A stretch of DNA of 64,000 nt from Polytrichum commune. Taxonomy: Eukaryota > Streptophyta > Polytrichopsida > Polytrichales > Polytrichaceae. Location: NCBI GenBank assembly GCA_950295325.1, contig OX485808.1, positions 20,046,527-20,110,526 of the forward strand, given 5' to 3'. The notes beneath the pieces are model-generated. The model searched no databases, was not told where the DNA came from, and saw only the letters and a list, made by a program, of their open reading frames with translations. The position numbers and the translations under genes are program-made. Of this stretch, positions 45,541 through 57,420 are shown piece by piece; within the stretch, counting starts at the first letter, position 1; each line of letters opens with the position of its first letter.

Positions 45541-46288
45541 CGTGGTGGGATGAAATATCGTAATTGGCGCTTTAACTTTCGGATGTTGATCTTAATACGC
45601 TTACATTTGGTTCATTTTGACCTAAATTGAGAGGCGTTGCATCTGTAGAAAATTTCCTCCTTTCTCATCGGATGTGCACAATGCCATCCGCTTGTGTACC
45701 TATGGGACTACGTTTCAGACTGCACTTGATTTGGTGACATTGCATGTCTTTTCTTCTTCAGTGAAGGTACCCCTGGACCTTTGTACCACGTTGGCATTCG
45801 ACGACCTGTTGACCTTTCAGATTGTCCATGAAGCTCTCAATCCTCAATGCATTTTCAGGATGGCCATCGATATAATCCAAGGTGCTCCAATGTATATTTG
45901 GGAATTCTTGCACATGGTTGAGGTTCTCTATATATTTCTTCCATGTGCACCAGAGTGACACTCCATGCGTGTTCAATTGCAGCTACTTTGTTGAAGGATT
46001 GTAGAAGTCAGATAAAAACTGCAAGGATACACCTCTATTACCATTCACACGATAGCTAACTAAATTCAGCTTCAAATTGATGGTTTGAATTTTATGACAT
46101 TAGGTTGAAATCTGGTTCATAGGTTTGTAAAGGATGCTGGCTTGAGTTACACTGTGGTGTCTTATCTTGTGCCAACTTACAACGCAACTAAGTCGTTCGG
46201 TACAAAGTATACACAGCAGCAGGATGTCCAACTTCAAACTTGAGTGGTCAATCTGTGTTCAAATAAATGTATTTTCTGGTGTGAGTAG

Positions 46289-46489
46289 ATGCCATTTAGG
46301 AGTCTTGTCATTCCATCAGATTGTGCTGGTCAGATTGCAAAGGATCTGGAGTTTATTGTCCCAAGCACAGTGCAGGTGTCGTGGCAGATGGATGCAGATG
46401 ACTCTTTATGGGCTACCACAACCGCTTGGATGCTTTGGGATCTAACGATTCCATTGGCAACCCGGATAGATCGTCATACTAACTGGTGA
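46289..46489 (+). pseudogene. Possible exon-like ORF, unknown
   Basis: A 66-codon frame (IPSDCAGQIAKDLEFIVPST, then SLWATTTAWMLWDL) preceded by an AG acceptor-like site. Other short Cys-rich or exon-like frames follow (around 46640-46790 with CGGSSHC and CACSYVTYICTKAC, and 46835-46920). They could be exons of a decayed host gene on the plus strand. No family recognised. Confidence 0.25.
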
Positions 46490-46512
46490 AAACCTTGGAA
46501 GATGGCAATTCA

Positions 46513-46632
46513 AGGTAATGTACATGTTTTGAACAGGAAGGAAATGGTATGGTATCGTAGAAATTTGTCCCTTATATCTAGGACACATTTCTATGATACC
46601 GTACCATTTTCTTCCTATTTGCATTACCATTT
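46513..46632. repeat. ~120-bp imperfect palindrome (hairpin)
   Basis: Left arm 'ggtaatg...ggaaggaaatggtatggtatcgtagaaatttgtcc' pairs with right arm 'ggacacatttctatgataccgtaccattttcttcc...cattacc' around a 10-nt centre 'cttatatcta'. Stem matching is high with a few mismatches. It is a small foldback MITE or a hairpin-RNA precursor-like sequence. Confidence 0.75.
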
Positions 46633-47632
46633 AATTCCAGCTTTGCAGGCTTTCTCCTGTTAGTATGACAGCTTTTTGTGGAGGAAGCTCTCACTGTGTG
46701 AAGCCCGTAAGAAGCACAGATGCTACTCTTGGATGTGCTTGCAGCTATGTGACCTATATTTGTACTAAGGCATGTGCTCCCCCTCATTGTTAATGAATTG
46801 CAGTACGATTCATTAGTTATATCCTTGATTTATATTTCTAGTACAATGTCGAGGAATTCTTGGTGCCAAGGGTGTCTTTCACACTACGCTAAGTGCTCGG
46901 CAAGGCTGGCTCCATTTAGGTGTATGGGTAGTCTTGTCCATGTTTGTTCAATTTCATATGTATGCTGGCTGGTAATTAAGATAAGGAGTTAACCTCTAGT
47001 TGCTAAATATGTGAACCTTGTGGTGTGTTGTTTTGTGTGTCATTTGATTTGCACACCTTCAGTGGCAAATGATCTAAATGTGAATGTTTATAAAAGAAGT
47101 GCTCAGTGAAATTATAAACTCCTTTCTAGAAATGAATTTTATAGAGGACCTTAGGAGTGGGTTGATGAATAGTTTCTTAACTCTTCAAAGGCCCTCTTCA
47201 TTTAAATGATGCCTAGGCTTGAAGTTGCTATTCTGTCACTGGCTCAGTGTGATGGACATGGACCATTTTCTGCTACATTGAGCTTTCCCCGACTCCTGTT
47301 GTTTGTCAATTATGTTGAAACTTGTTTTGTTCAGGTTCAGGCATTAAAATTGTCGACCCGCATCAACTTGTCTTGCAATCACTGGTTGACAAGTAGAGAG
47401 GCTTTCATATGACACTTGGTGCCAATTGACAAGTCATGAAGACCACTCTAATTAACATGGCAACCCAATCTTAATGCCACACCAAATCATCAGATGTTTA
47501 GTGTACTTTCCATAAGCACAGGATCCTTGCATTTAACCTGGCATTGGGTTTCCCAGAGGAGCAAAAGATTGGCTCTTAACAGAACTCTGCCACCAATTTT
47601 GGGTTCTCCTGGAAGTTTACAAATACTGCCTC

Positions 47633-47865
47633 TACAACTTCCGAAGGCACATGATACCTGAAACTGGAGCTTGGATGTTGATACTGCCACACTTGCAGCA
47701 TGCACAGCTGAGTATCCTCTTAAATTGCTCTCTTTTCCTAACCAAAGGACCGGCTTTCTTTTGGTTCTCATCGAGATATTTAGAAGTTGCTATCGAGCAT
47801 CTTGTTGTGGATACATGAAAGTAAGGTTTCTTGGTTTGTCAATCTCCTTTGGCACCCTAACCCTT
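47633..47865 (-). pseudogene. Gene-like exon fragment B, right copy (Cys-rich)
   Basis: The minus-strand frame (PYFHVSTTRC, SKYLDENQKK, PLVRKREQFKRIL, then C-A-C-C-K-C-G) corresponds to the left copy at 9873-10097. Here the cysteine cluster reads CACCKCG, giving one more Cys than the left copy (CACCKHG). A stop closes the frame near 47633. An upstream TGA (about 47845) implies that an exon starts after it, possibly at an 'accaag' acceptor. Function unknown. Confidence 0.4.
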
Positions 47866-48299
47866 TAATGTCAACCGTCCCTTGAAGACAAGAAAAATGG
47901 AATAACTTTGCTGTTGATAGGTTTAGATTTAGTTATTACTTTGAAAAGCAACGTTATGAAATATCTTCATCCTTCAAATGAGATTTGCAAATGGAATAAA
48001 TGAGTTCAAATAAGGGTGAAAATATGGTCATGTACGTGAAGGACTCCAATGCACAATAATTGCAATATCTATACTTCTATTTATAGCCATAATGTCTACA
48101 TGTGTGTCTTTTTTTTCTTCTCTTTTCTTTTTTAATTTTTTTTATAATCTTCCAGAGTATGTTGTACATAAGTTGGTTTTGAGCCTTGGCACACAATTTC
48201 ACTTTTTTTTCAATCTGCTAAATTTATGGCTTGTCAAGAGATTAAATTTGGCTTTCAACATATGGATGTATTCTTTAAGTGGAAATATATTAACAACTT

Positions 48300-49290
48300 T
48301 TCGTTTAGAGTAAAACCAAATGCGTTGGATTAACATCAGGTCTGTAGTTATGTACATAGATATTTGGATATTTTGTGCATCAAATTAATTTTCTACAGCT
48401 TGTCATTAACTTGGAATTGCTACACATTTTCAACAAACATGAGATGTCTACATCAGTTTTCAGTCTGCATGAGATGAGGGCAACTGTAATATGTTAGCAA
48501 TTTAATCTGCCATTAAACTGACACAAGAAGTCAATGTATTCTAGTATAACTGGATAGAAGTTGCAAGGCTGTAAGTGAGTAGTGTTGAAAATGTAGGAAG
48601 TCACCAGAGATCAGTGCAAGGTTCATAATGACCAATTGGACAGTTCCCTTGTAGAAAAGAAAAGAAATAGAGGTGAAGGTCTTCTAAACTCATTTCATTC
48701 AATATCCTTGAACACAACTTTGAATCATTACAACGTTATGTCAATATTCATGGTATTCTGAAGCCACCTGATTTGTATCTAATTTATCCTTCCAGGACAT
48801 GGATGATGCTGATGGAATGTAAGTGGCTGTAGATTGCAGGGGTTGCAGGGACAGGAATCTCAAACCCAAACAGCAGAAGTGGATGCATCTTTCTTGAACT
48901 TGAATTGAAGATGAAAAGGTTTAATAAATGCGGGGCTATTGTGCATTGAATCTCTATTTTCGTTCATGGTATATCAATGCACTGTTTACTTATCTGCTAG
49001 AAACGTAGGATATGTTACAATTGAAATTCCATTCTAGAGAGTGGAATATTTTATTCAATTTGTTTGAAACTCAACCTGAGAGATCCCAGAAAGCACAAGG
49101 ATGACAACCAGCATGACACCTAGGTTTCTCCAACCAGTCCCGATTTTCTTATCAGATTTCATAAGCGTCTTCATGGTTATTTATGAAATGGAATCTATGT
49201 ATTTACTGTTCTTGCAACATCCAAACATAGATTAGACCAAAGGATCCAGAAATGACCTTGTGAACCCTTTTTAATCATATCAAGGCTTGT
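48300..49290. other. Right-arm-specific block of ~1 kb
   Basis: It lies between the parts homologous to left 9480-9500 and left 9420, which are almost adjacent on the left. It is therefore an insertion here or a deletion on the left. No ORF, TIR or poly-A tail was recognised. It falls between gene-like fragments A and B, so it could be intron sequence. Confidence 0.55.
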
Positions 49291-49346
49291 GAAGTGCATG
49301 GTTGTAGGGCTGCTCTCTTTGTGTGGTTTGATGAAGAAGAAAGTGG

Positions 49347-49595
49347 TCAACATTTTGCAACAAGATATTCCACAAATGTCCAAAACGAAAGCAGGTCAAT
49401 GCTTGAATCATGTGTTTCCTGTATTTCAAAGGCAGGAACACCCGTAGTTTCAGCTGGTGCGACATCACAGAAAGTGGGTTCCCATATACTGCCAAGAAGG
49501 GGGAATCTTCCCCTCGCAAGCTTGGAATCAACTGGTTGGCATTCGATCCTTAAAAGACGTGATGGAGGAGTTTTAGTTGGTAACAACCACGTCAT
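49347..49595 (-). pseudogene. Gene-like exon fragment A, right copy (open)
   Basis: 82-codon frame starting MTWLLPTKTPPSRLLRIECQ, with FPLLGSIWEPTFCDVAP in the middle and LLSFWTFVEYLVAKC at the end. It is uninterrupted, whereas the left copy has an 8-base insertion. Upstream on minus lies the GC-rich block. No known domain or signal peptide recognised; it may be an exon of a gene whose other exons have decayed. Confidence 0.35.
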
Positions 49596-50347
49596 TTCGT
49601 TGAAAGGGGAGGCCTTTTATTGGCACCATGGATCGGGCCACTGATCCATTTTGTTTACGGCTGCGTTGTTGCTCCGTCACAAGCAGACACTTTGGTCACA
49701 ACTTTGAACAATTCCACCTCATGGCGGCGACTCGCGAGCCCAAGATGCCTGTAGCTGGTTTGAAGGAAGGAGGGGAAAGAGTGAGACCCCCATGGAGAAT
49801 GTTGCAGCTCCTACTGTGTGAGTGGTCATGGCCATTCTTTTTCCTTTTCTTTTTGATGCGAAGGTGCTGGGTGAGGCCCACGCGTAACCCCCACACACAC
49901 ACTTTGGTTGAAAACTATGCGAGTGTGTGAGCCCCACATTGAGCTGCATCATCGAGGTGTAGACTCCAGGCAGGATGTTGACCGCAGTTTGTTTGGGAAT
50001 GAAACGAAACGAATCGAATCGAAACGAATGTGAGTCCGTGGGGTAGTATTGTTGACGAGGCAAAGGGTGATCCAACGCGAAGGATGCGAGGGAGTGAGTG
50101 ATACGTACTTTCTCTCTCTCATTCATATATATATATATATGGTGCGCTGCTTATCATTCCGTGCGTGGGGAAAGGATGCTCTTATTCGTCAACAGCAAAA
50201 TCTCTCCTGCTTCATTGAGGTTGTTGATGATTTAAGCACATGATGAAATGATAAGAATAAGAATAATAAGAATAAGAATAAGAATCCGTGGGTTGTGTGT
50301 ATCGACCATCTGAAACAGGACATTAATGGAAGTTAGCTGCACGGAAA

Positions 50348-50461
50348 AGGGTGGCTAAAACCCAAGGCCTTAACGCAGATCCCATGGGACCTTCGTCGCA
50401 AAGCTGCCCAAGGTAGGAATGATGGGTGACCTTCTTAGCACTTGATTTTATGGTGCACCCT
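50348..50461 (+). pseudogene. 5S-rRNA-like sequence, right-arm copy
   Basis: Partner of 8247-8360 in the inverted duplication, nearly identical: AGGGTGGCTAAAACCC start, GCAGATCCCATGGGAC, GATGGGTGACCTTCTTAGCA, GGTGCACCCT end. The same interpretation applies. Confidence 0.75.
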
Positions 50462-50619
50462 ACCACCTCTGCTCCACCCAGTCATAGAAGGGGATATTTT
50501 CACCCAACTGTGTGGGAACATGGGGACATGCCCTTGGGGGACATACGTGCAGGGTTGCTTGTTCGCATCCATCCGTTCAAGATGTTCACCTTTGAAGGGA
50601 GGGAGTGGTCTTTAGGCGC

Positions 50620-51335
50620 CCTCTACTAATTCTTGTGATGCATGTTTCGGGATTATAAATATACTTTAGATGAACTCCAAACTGCGGAAAATATCGGAAA
50701 GCACGCCAATGGCAACATCATGGTCATCCTTCTCTTCTTTCTTTCAAGGTGCATGGTGATGTGAGGATTTATCATCGAATGTGACGACGCCTTTGTTCTT
50801 GAGCGGGGGAACCTAGCTATCATGTGACACCGAACCTTGCGGGAGCCCGAGGGGGATAATCAAGTGCAAGTTGACTGGTCCGCACCCGTTGCAAGTGTTC
50901 AACTATGACAGAGAGTAGTAGATAATCTTTGGGGGCCTCTAATTCTTACGATCTACGTTCCAGGATTGCAAATTTGACGTAGACCACCTTGAGGATGGAG
51001 AAACGCCCTCATCCCACGGCGGTGGCAACATGGGATGGGGTCCTCTTCCTTCTTCCTTCGTTCTTTCGAGCGGCGCGGCGGTGTGAACAATGCCGGGAGC
51101 GAGGGTGGTCGGATGTGACCACGTGTTTGTCCTCGAGTGGCAACAAAGGAACAAAGGAAAGAACGAACGAACGGGAGGGAAGGGAGGGGAGGGGAGGGGA
51201 GGGGAAGGGAAGGGAAGGGAAGGGAAGCGCCCACAATTGTGGCCGGCCGTTGCCCATCCATGGCTGAGTAGTTGAGGGCATCTATCTGGACGCTGCAGGT
51301 AACTTTTGGCTGCCACTTAGTTGAGGGATCCAAGG
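50620..51335. repeat. GC-rich ~320-bp repeat block, right-arm copy
   Basis: Mirror of 7380-8100, nearly identical apart from the length of a gggaa/ttccc run (about 51180-51225). Overlapping ORFs on both strands are composition-driven. Confidence 0.55.
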
Positions 51336-52604
51336 TACTTGGGAGGAATTTTGACTACGACGCAGTGAGTGAAAGGAAAAGGGGAGGGGGTTGGGCCGAC
51401 TGACCAACCACCGGTGCATAAATATCGTCGCAGGAGGGTAGGCAGTGAGTGGGGAGGGTAAGTTAAGGGAAGGAGGAGGATCGGAATAGGAACGCACCCG
51501 AAAGGGTTTTGAAGGAAGCCCGTTTTTTGGCCTCCGTCGTAACTACAACTGCTGCTACTTGCGGCCTGTTCACACCCAATGGGAGTTTCGAGGGGCCCTG
51601 GTTTGACCCTCTTGCTGCGTGTACTTGGAGCGGGGACGGTGTTTGGCTGGTGGTTGGCCGAGTCCGTAGTAAGAAGTGAGGACGCCGCATGTTCCCCAAC
51701 CAATGATCACATGGTCGTGCGCCTTCACCTCTCTCCATTTCCCTCAAAGAAAACGACTGTGGACTCTCACCCTCGCACTGCCGCTGCCGCTGCCGCTACT
51801 GCACGCACCGTCTCGGGTGTTTAGTAGTGTCACACGTACACCGTTTGCAAAGGGCCTCAACTAGATAGATCCCCAGAGGTGTCAAAGTGCCACTTGCCAC
51901 TATGATGCCATTGGTCAACATTAGTCACTTCTTTAACAAGTGTTTACAAGGAATGACAAATGATGTTGGGTTAACATGTAGTGTTGGTGTCACGACACGG
52001 CGGTTTACAATCAGCATTGAGCAAGACAATTAGAATTGGTGACACTAAATATCATATCTAGTGCAGCACATTGGGATACTTTAGATGATAGTCTTGCGTT
52101 CTAGCATCCAAGGGGAAGATACTTTGGAGTGTACTAATAACAAGTGTCATGTGTGTACACTTTAATCAACTTGTAGACCATTGTGTAATATAGGGATGCA
52201 CCTCATAACACTGTTGAACATACGCATGCCAAGATATTCGTAAGCGCACTTGAACGCCAAGTGTCGTGATGTGACACTTATGGTGAAGTTGTTAATCACT
52301 CATCATTGAAACCCAACATACGCCTCAAAATAGGGTAAGTGACGCTATTAGGCATGTGACACTAAATACCACAAGCGGTGTACCGCTATGATGCGGAGTG
52401 ACTGGGGTTCCTAAGTTATGCTTGGCGGACGTGGCAGGTTCAGAGCCCGGCCAAGTCAAAGAAGCTGCAAACGTACTCTGCCAACTTCAAGGTTTGTGAT
52501 TAGTGGCAGAGGATAATGGATTTCCATCACCCAACTTATTACCATTGAGGGTGCCATGGTAGAAATGCCCCCCCCCCCCCCCCCCCCCGAGCTGCATTCT
52601 CGTT

Positions 52605-52785
52605 GTGTCACCGAGTATTTGGAGTTACACAATGCAATAACCTCTTACTTAGAAGTTCAATTTTTACTAGGAAAAGTTTAATAGGTTCTTCGGGCATTAT
52701 AGGACAAAAATGACTTTTCTCGGTAAAATATTACATTCTCAATAAACACTTATAGTATCATGTAACTCTGAATAGTAAGTGACAC
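52605..52785. mobile_element. MITE, GTGTCACTTACTAT family, right-arm copy
   Basis: Inverted-duplication partner of 5932-6112, opening GTGTCACCGAGTATTTGGAG and closing TGAATAGTAAGTGACAC. Preceded by a run of 21 C (52568-52588). Confidence 0.75.
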
Positions 52786-54644
52786 GAAATACCATAAACG
52801 GTGTATAAGTCTAAGTAATGTAACTTAACTTCCGATTGAACTAAGTTGCCAAACAATTAGTACTTTTATGCATTCGTAATTGTTGTGATAATATATGTGC
52901 ACAAGATACTCAACTCATTTGTGCAAACAATGTTTTTCATCTCTTAGTGGTGGAAACATCCTTGACGATTCATAAGTAAACTATGATGTTTTTGAATGTG
53001 GCTAAGTTTGCAATGGTGTCCACATGAGCACAATCCTAAGGTTGTTTTTGCACCCCCAAAGTAAATTTAGATGTGTTGGTTCTTTTTGGTTTGTTTTTTA
53101 TTTTCTCCAACTCCAGCCCATTAGATTTACACAATGAACAATGGTTTCGTATGATTGAACAATGATTCCAAAGGAAACCCTAAACCAAAATTCGGACCTT
53201 CAAAAAGTTCAATTGTTTCCAAATATGTGTTAGAAAGAGAAATTAAAATGTTATTTATAGAATTATACATATATAATCACCAAGCCCGTGTCCGGTGCGG
53301 GCCATCACTAGTATGTCGTACATTGAGCCCTTACATCCTCATCAAGGGTTTATGTTTGGTGGGCGATCTTTCGTTACTCTAACTTGCAGGGTGCGTCTCT
53401 TTTCAACATTTCACGTGGATCCACATACCTAACAAGTCCCCACCACATTCTTTTGGGAGTTACTATTGCAACCTTATCATGTTCCTCATGCTTTGGTTTC
53501 ATGTGACACCTTGACATTTGGTTTGAGCTTCTCCCTTTTCCTCCTTTATACAATGGACTGAGTCCATGGCCATATTATAATATAGCAAGGGCCCCACGAG
53601 TTGTTCTAAAGGTTGTACCCAAGAGGATTTTGAGCCATCTCCATTTGGATGGGTTCAATTGAGGTCTACTCAAAAGTGTCTGATGCCGACCATAGGATAT
53701 TGCATATATTGATATAATTACATAGTGTGGACCACACTAATTTCTACATCCTTTGTTCATGTCGGTTCGGGTCATAAACAATGAACACTTGTCACCCGAA
53801 TGGAAGTTTGAACAAGATATTTTGGTAGATGATCATGAACATTGTCAATTCACCTAAAACGTGTGAAAATTGATTATATTGATTAACATGTTTTTAATTT
53901 ACATGTGTGGAACCCTCTTCATAGAGAACTAGTCTTCTGATTATATAAAATAATGACTTAGTGGTAGGTGAGTCTCAACCGATAAGTGTTAAGAGTCCAA
54001 GTGTGGTTTAGTAGTTGAGAGACCAAGGCCCCCACTAGCCTACCCAACACCACTCTCAAGGGACTCCCATAACAACAAATCCGACCTCGGTCCATTCTTT
54101 AAAGAGATTCTTAAATTATCCTCGTGGGGAAGGGGTCTTGGAGAACACGAGCCTTAATAGACACTCTAGGGCCCACTCTAATTTGACCACCACAATGAAA
54201 TTGATCAAGGCATGGGTCACGAGCAAAGTGTTGTCGAGATGGAACACATCTTTGTCTTACTTGGCCTTGCCTTGGATTTAATTTAAAATATGTTGCGGAC
54301 GGATGGATGGACATGCATATGTAACTCATGTGTCGGCAGGTGAGTGGAAGAGTCCAATACTTGGCACAATTCCATAAACTCTTGTGACAATGAATAAGAT
54401 ACCAATGGACCACTCTAGTGCAATCTTGTGAGTTTGTAGGATAGAATCCAAAATACAAACAAGACACTAGTGCTCAACCTTGTAGAACTTCTCAAAATTG
54501 CTTGTCTGATATCCATATGGACATCCATCCCATATGTGCACACATTTGTGAGGCCAAATCGATTGCAACGCACACAAGAGCTTCTCAGTCATCGACATGA
54601 AACCAAGTCTAGGCATTTTATCCTATGCATAAGCTATGTAAATG

Positions 54645-56175
54645 AGATTAAGCATAAGGACATTACTCATGTGTAAATGAGATCTTCCAGACTCATTAAA
54701 ATCATGCTCAAAAGCAAATGGCTACATTTGGTTTTGGATGTAAATTTCATGCTCTTTACAATTTTGAACTTTTTTTATTTCACATACCTTGAATTCATTA
54801 TACACTTGAGGTCATCATCAAATATTTTGTAAAAAAAAATCAATTCAATGTAATTATAGTATATTTCAACAACACTTTGACAATTATTTGTTCAATATCA
54901 CCACTTGCACACCCACTTGCACCATCTTCTAAAATATGTAGACTTTTTTGAGATTATTTTTGTCAACATAAATTGATTGGCTTTGTTTTTACATGTTTGT
55001 TTATGATATGTTTTTTGCAAAATTCAAGTTAGTATATTGTTTTGAATCACTGTCACCTAAACATGTGCAAGAATAAAAAATAAAATTCACTTTACTGTGC
55101 TTGCACCTAGGGCACTACTTTCATTGAATCAGCTACAAACTTCGTCACATTCTTTGTGGGATGCTTATAGTAGAATAATTTGCCCAAATTATTTTTTTAT
55201 TTGCGGTGTAATTTAGTTATTTTTTCTCAATGAACACATATATTTGAATGGTGTGTGGTCATGTATGGATCTAAAAGTAAATGCCATAAAGACATGTGTT
55301 TAAAAGAGATTGGGCACCGTCTTCAAATTTTATCAGCTACTCTAAAACAAGTACTTGTCACAATTGAGAAGACTTATGTGTTCAACCTTTATTGCTAAGG
55401 GTGCATTCAAATGAAATTCCAAATAAAAGTCTTGATGTCGAGGACAATTCAACCCACTATTACCAACATATTTTATGATCAACTAGTTGTGTATGGAAGC
55501 CAACGCCTTTATGAAAAGTTTGTTTCAAATTTGAGTAGATTCAACAATTACAAAGTTGAAGTTCTCAACTTGGGGCAACTAGTGATTTTTATTTTATTTT
55601 AAGACTTTGAATGACATGATGGACGAGGACCCTTGATACAAATACAATACATACATATTGAGACTTTTGTTGTATATATTACAATAATCATATTTAAGAA
55701 ATTGAATTTATAGCCTTGAAGTACATATGCCTATTCTAGAGATGGAAAAAGGTTCGTCGAGCTGATGATTGGTGTCTCTCACAAAGAGCTTGAATGCCAA
55801 TTGGAGAACGTGTTTGGTTTAGAGTGTTGCCCACACTACTAAATATGATTGATCATGCAACATGCAACACCCACATGCATGAAAATTATCTGCCTCCTTC
55901 AAGTCATAGTGACCTTCTACGAGCTTCAAACATACTTTGGAACATTTGTTCTCCTTACAAATCAAAACAAAATCAAACGAAACTTGCACCTATTTATTCT
56001 TGAAACATTAGAAGAAAAAAAATTCCATGTTGAATGGGGTGGGTCGGATGAAAATGTGAAGTAACTTCAAAATAACTTATCTTTTCTATAGAAGCCAACA
56101 TGAAGACCTCTTATGCAAAAAAGAGCTAAATAATCAACATACTTGCATTTCCGATAACCATAATTACCAAAAAGG
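54645..56175. other. Right-arm block replacing left 3840-4085
   Basis: The homology to the left arm stops at about 54645 and resumes at about 56175. The left arm has only about 245 bp (a dispersed-repeat copy) in the corresponding place. The first 450 bp of this block belong to a repeat also found at 58409-58870. The rest is AT-rich without a recognised feature. Confidence 0.6.
54678..55130 (+). repeat. Dispersed repeat pair, copy 1
   Basis: Direct repeat of 58409-58870. Shared phrases: 'aaaagcaaatggcta', 'tggttttggatgtaaatttc', 'tacacttgaggtcat', 'caatatcaccacttgcacac' and 'aaaatatgtaga'. Identity is roughly 80 percent by eye. Non-coding. Confidence 0.8.
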
Positions 56176-56879
56176 AGGTCCAATTTTCACTCCGGTTTTT
56201 GTTGATGTCGCATCATACTTTCGAACACAAGCTTCAAGAGGTGAAGTTGAACGAGCCACTTTACACCCCACATACCTTACACGCAAAAGGGGTGAGTAGA
56301 AAGGAAGTAAATAAGTATGATAGAGTGAGGGGATGGTGACTAGAAGGTGAATGAATGTATGGGGGTACTTGTGTTGTTTGGAAATGTGATGATTGTGTTT
56401 TGCGTACTCCAACAAAGGTGTACTCTAAGCTTAGCTGTGGACCCAAGAGCCATTGGTTACTAAGTACAACATCATGGGATGTGGAGGTGTGGTAAATAAC
56501 CCCTAAAGCCTCAAATGAATGCTTTGGCCAATTTGTAAGAAATTGTAAGTTGGATGGGGATTCGGGGTGGATGCAAAAGAAAGATGATTTGTTGCACAAT
56601 AAGTTTCTATGGGAGACACAAATTTTCATCACAAAATTGTTGAATAAAATTACTACACGCCCGATTGATAATGTCATCACTTCAATGTAACAGTAGTTCA
56701 AAAATTCTAGTGAGGAACTCTGTTATGAATGCACACCTTGCGTTGTGGAAACTACACCGATTTGTTTTACAAGTGTTGTTTGCATTGGAGTCGAGCAATG
56801 TTATAATGCCTTGTTGAGAATACCATTTAAACTCATGTAACATGAATAAGTGCACTACATTGGTCTAAAGTGTCTACTC

Positions 56880-57000
56880 TCGAAAGGGGGGAGTAGATCT
56901 TTTCCTCCATACCCTTGTCCTGTGGGCATGGGATTGGAGGTGGATCGAACAGACACTTAATTCACGTCGGTCTCCTCCGGAGACCGAAGTTTTTATTATT
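56880..57000. repeat. Short hairpin with adjacent T-run; possible SINE relic
   Basis: A perfect short inverted repeat, CGGTCTCCTCCGGAGACCG (about 56969-56987), is followed by a T-rich stretch. On the minus strand a B-box-like TGTTCGATCC lies about 20 bp beyond it. The order of boxes is not convincing, so this is only a possible tRNA-derived relic. Confidence 0.25.
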
Positions 57001-57289
57001 ATGCACTACATTTGGTAGAATGTGTGACTTTTTGGAGTGACAAGATGTTAACTCTTAACCTTAAAGATTGTTTTGTTACCAAGCATGAATTTGTTGTTCA
57101 TAATTGTGTATACTCCAATTTGTGTTATGTTGATAAACAATAATATCAATTTGTGTAATGTATTAGAAAGTTATAACACCACATAATCTCAAATAACAAC
57201 TCACAATATTTACCCAAAAAATGTAATATGCACATCAACTAATAGGAAATAGCTTACTTGATGAAGAAGTATGTTTCCAAATAGAAAGT

Positions 57290-57420
57290 TGTAATTCCCC
57301 ATTATTCTAATTGAGTGTGCAATCCCAATTTTTTTGGCACATGTCTCCTTGGTGTTCTTTCTTAGATTCACACTAATCATACCCCACTAAATATAGGTGC
57401 CCATTTAAGATCATACACCA
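57290..57420 (+). repeat. Dispersed ~200-bp repeat, copy 2
   Basis: Matches copy 1 (3875-4070) through 'gcacatgtctccttggtgttctttcttagatt' and 'aaatataggtgcccattt'. Partial, diverged copy. Confidence 0.5.

Larger units (their letters stand above)
47670..56775 (-). repeat. Right arm of large inverted duplication
   Basis: Reverse-complement partner of 3250-10065. It is longer because it carries about 1 kb (48300-49290) and about 1.5 kb (54645-56175) with no direct counterpart on the left. It preserves the uninterrupted version of exon fragment A. Its gene-like fragments are on the minus strand, mirroring the plus-strand ones on the left. Confidence 0.93.

Noticed and set aside
56969-56995. Hairpin plus T-run as a rho-independent terminator
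   Set aside because: The window is plant nuclear DNA; such terminators are not expected. More likely a repeat relic.
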